Positions 61,966 to 64,000 of a stretch of DNA of 64,000 nt are shown in pieces. How positions within the stretch are numbered: position 1 is the first letter of the stretch; every line of letters starts with the position of its first letter. Under the pieces are notes generated by a model. That model had not been told where the DNA came from. It searched no databases and saw only the letters and a list, made by a program, of their open reading frames with translations. Made by a program: the position numbers and the translations under genes. Origin of the DNA: Stygiobacter sp043807765 (lineage in GTDB: Bacteria > Bacteroidota > Ignavibacteria > Ignavibacteriales > Melioribacteraceae); the NCBI GenBank assembly GCA_043807765.1, contig JAZDFQ010000094.1, positions 1-64,000 on the forward strand. Reading direction: 5' to 3'.

Positions 61966-62490
61966 ATGAGTAATCAAATTGAAGTTATTGAAAAAGAAAC
62001 CGAACACACTTTAGAAATTAGCGCCAATGTCCCGATGTTGAAATTGCCGATGGTTATTGGAAGTTCTTACAAAGCCATTGCCGAGCATCTTGGGAAAAAA
62101 GGATTGGAATGCAGCGGTGTACCTTATGTTCGTTACGTTGACCTAAATTGGAGTGAACTAAATAACGAGAACAAATTTCTCTCTTTCATCAAAATGTTTA
62201 CAAGAAAGTGGAATATGCTTATTGGCTTTCCGGTAAAAGAAAAAACAGAAGGGGAGGGAAACATTAAAGCGGGCACTATTGAAAAGGGAAAATTTGTTAA
62301 GACGCTTCACCGCGGACCTTATCAAAAAGTTGGCGCAGCTTACAAAGCGATGGGAGAATTTATCAAGAAGGAAAACTTGAAGATTAAGAGCGAATCAATT
62401 GAGTACTACCTCAACGATCCAAAGACAACTAAGAAAAAAGATTTGGAAACTATCGTTATGATACCGATTGACATAGAGAGATCAAATTAA
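61966..62490 (+). CDS. GyrI-like small-molecule-binding domain protein
   Basis: A 174-residue cytoplasmic protein with the duplicated GyrI/SOUL-like fold: EISANVPMLKLP near the start and the conserved KFVKTLHRGPYQKVGAAYKAM followed by SIEYYLNDPKTTKKKDLETIVMIPI (quoted in part: LHRGPYQKVGAAYKAM, YYLNDPKTT). The domain binds hydrophobic or drug-like ligands in regulators such as BmrR; here it lacks a DNA-binding domain. The ATG at 61966 has GAGGT upstream. Confidence 0.8.
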   Translation: MSNQIEVIEKETEHTLEISANVPMLKLPMVIGSSYKAIAEHLGKKGLECSGVPYVRYVDLNWSELNNENKFLSFIKMFTRKWNMLIGFPVKEKTEGEGNIKAGTIEKGKFVKTLHRGPYQKVGAAYKAMGEFIKKENLKIKSESIEYYLNDPKTTKKKDLETIVMIPIDIERSN

Positions 62491-62506
62491 AATAAAAAAC
62501 AAAGAA

Positions 62507-62968
62507 TTAATCTATTGTACTGTGGTTTTTCTTGAGTTCGATTATATCTTTTAAAATTTTTTCAATTTCAATCGCTTTTCTAAAACAATAGTTCGCCAAA
62601 ATAGAAAACAGAACAGCTATAAAAAAAACGAAAATGAAAAGAGATGTTATCCAACTTGATTGATCGATTTTGCTATGAAGGTAGAAGAAACCAACAGTAG
62701 CAAAGCAGAAACCAACTGAAAAGATAATGCCATCAAGGTGATATCTAATCTCTTTATAATAATAATCTCGTACATAGTATTCGTTACTCAGCAATAATTC
62801 AATTATTTCATTTCTCTTCTTATTCTTTTTATTTCTCTTTTCTCGAATATTTGCAGAGTATTTAGCAAAAAGAATATCGAATTTTTTGACCATAAAACTA
62901 GTGATCAGATTCGAGCCTACTCCAACAATTAAAGCAGTAATCCACCAATAAATATCATATTCGTTCAT
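62507..62968 (-). CDS. Hypothetical membrane protein
   Basis: A 153-residue protein with an N-terminal transmembrane segment (about 8-27), a lysine-rich cytoplasmic loop (KRNKKNKKRNE, about 44-54) and two further segments (about 82-97 and 106-128). No family recognised. AT content is higher than in neighbouring core genes, so it could be a recent arrival. It is on the same strand as the downstream transporter, 47 bases away. Confidence 0.5.
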   Translation of the reverse strand: MNEYDIYWWITALIVGVGSNLITSFMVKKFDILFAKYSANIREKRNKKNKKRNEIIELLLSNEYYVRDYYYKEIRYHLDGIIFSVGFCFATVGFFYLHSKIDQSSWITSLFIFVFFIAVLFSILANYCFRKAIEIEKILKDIIELKKNHSTID

Positions 62969-63015
62969 TTTATAGCCTACAAAATATGCTCTTTGTTACT
63001 TAGACAGATATAGTG

Positions 63016-64000
63016 TCACTTCGTTGTTATCTTTCCTACAAACTTGTTGTAGATGTACATTAACAAAGTAGCCATCAAACCAATTGCTATCATAGAATAC
63101 CAAACATATTCCGGATTGCCGGAAGCTTTGGAAGTTTGATAAATCCAGCCGCCGAATGGATCGCCGACAAAGCGTGCAATTGCAATCGGTAAGAACGCAA
63201 ACCCTTGATACATTCCTTGTTGTCCTTGCGGAGCTATTTCGGAAATGTATTCGTAGTAGCGTGGCGCTTGTACCATTTCTCCAACCGCAAACGCGACAAT
63301 TCCCGCAACAATTGTTGGTATGCTCGGATGAATACCAATGATAATCCAAATTAAACTGCTAATTGCAAAACCGTACAAAATTGCTTTTGGCGGCGGCAAG
63401 TTTTTCGTCCACCGATTTACCGGTATTTGCAAAAGTATAATCGCTCCGGCACCCGCCCATGACTGTATGATTTCGTATGGAGCGGTTGGACTAATGTAAT
63501 CCGTAACATAATATGGAACGATGATAAATTCTTGCCAGAAGATTATCCAGTAAAGTGAATAGATTAAAAGAAAGATCATAAATTTGAAATTTGCTAGAAC
63601 AACCAAAAGATTTTTTACTTTCTGCGCGAATGATTCAACATTAACCGGCGGTTTTACATCTTTATAGAACAGCATGTTTACAACCAGCATTGCCAAACAG
63701 CTTACTGCAGAAACTAAATAAACAAACTCGTTGCCGAAGTTATCGCGTACAAAGTAAGCTATTGTTGGTCCAATCATAGCACCGGCATTAACAAGCCAGT
63801 AATAAATAGCAAAGCCGAGCGATTTTGCATCGGGATTGTGGGAAGCATCATTAACTGTTCCGAGTACAGATGGTTTTATGAATGAACCGCCGAACGCTGT
63901 AAAAACTAAGAATAGCATTAAAAGCCAGTAAGATGGTAGGTCTTGATAAATGCCGTTGAATGCACTCATTCCCATCGAGCCGATCAAAAAGTAGCCTATG
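63016..64000 (-). CDS. MFS (POT-like) transporter, 5' part outside the window
   Basis: The C-terminal 320 or so residues of a major facilitator superfamily transporter; the reading frame continues past the window end. Eight or more transmembrane segments are visible, with FGGSFIKPSVLGTVND and AIYYWLVNAGAMIGP similar to proton-dependent oligopeptide and related carriers. The substrate cannot be told. The true N terminus lies beyond 64000. Confidence 0.82.
   Translation of the reverse strand, partial: IGYFLIGSMGMSAFNGIYQDLPSYWLLMLFLVFTAFGGSFIKPSVLGTVNDASHNPDAKSLGFAIYYWLVNAGAMIGPTIAYFVRDNFGNEFVYLVSAVSCLAMLVVNMLFYKDVKPPVNVESFAQKVKNLLVVLANFKFMIFLLIYSLYWIIFWQEFIIVPYYVTDYISPTAPYEIIQSWAGAGAIILLQIPVNRWTKNLPPPKAILYGFAISSLIWIIIGIHPSIPTIVAGIVAFAVGEMVQAPRYYEYISEIAPQGQQGMYQGFAFLPIAIARFVGDPFGGWIYQTSKASGNPEYVWYSMIAIGLMATLLMYIYNKFVGKITTK

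Overview
The window looks like a chromosomal segment of a member of the Ignavibacteria or a close relative in the Fibrobacteres-Chlorobi-Bacteroidetes (FCB) group. This is inferred from low GC, tandem GWxTD-domain proteins, a protein with a type IX secretion (Por) tail, a TonB-like protein, a promoter of Bacteroidota type (TTG, 20 bp, TATATTTG) before gap, a bacillithiol gene (bshC) and bacterial microcompartment genes. No rRNA, tRNA or CRISPR array was seen.

Region 1-3.6 kb is an accessory array of four same-strand single-gene units separated by long imperfect inverted-repeat sites. These behave as integron attC sites: the bases that open a cassette are the exact reverse complement of the bases that follow its gene (11 nt for cassette 1, 13 nt for cassette 3). 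The cargo is a coiled-coil membrane protein, an arylamine N-acetyltransferase, a multi-pass membrane protein and a SpoIIAA/STAS-like protein. No integrase lies in the window.

Region 3.7-23.1 kb is mostly housekeeping: two GWxTD proteins with a TonB-like protein, a CoA-disulfide-reductase-like flavoprotein, upp, the bifunctional alarmone enzyme rel, ruvX, two microcompartment shell genes, a YbbR protein, tmk, a C-terminal processing protease, a DnaQ-UvrC-like nuclease fusion, ymdB, folD, and a deoC with an N-terminal extension resembling an encapsulation peptide. Shell genes plus deoC suggest a sugar-phosphate-using microcompartment.

Region 23.1-29.35 kb is the most unusual part: a compact six-gene minus-strand operon encoding a RelA/SpoT-type nucleotide synthetase, a TIR-Nudix fusion, a MESH1-like HD hydrolase, two membrane proteins and a P-loop kinase-like protein. 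It looks like a nucleotide-signal conflict or anti-phage system. It is bounded by two copies of a hairpin repeat. Its ends carry the same cassette signature as the integron array (a 12-nt complementary pair, and a terminal site homologous to the site at the window start), so it was probably acquired as one or two cassettes.

Region 29.4-64 kb is again largely core: trmH, aroA, bshC, a ROK protein, an ABC-F ATPase, a beta-propeller protein with a type IX secretion tail, a PHP phosphoesterase, a Crp-type regulator, gap-pgk, a rhomboid protease, recQ, an ABC exporter, a 3-hydroxyacyl-CoA dehydrogenase, ackA, an SDR enzyme, a COG2509-type flavoprotein, tyrA, DAHP synthase, mutS and a partial MFS transporter. 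Interruptions in it are a four-helix-bundle gene framed by inverted repeats, a SIR2-TPR candidate defence gene at 54.0-56.3 kb, and a palindromic repeat that has become the start of a lipoprotein gene.
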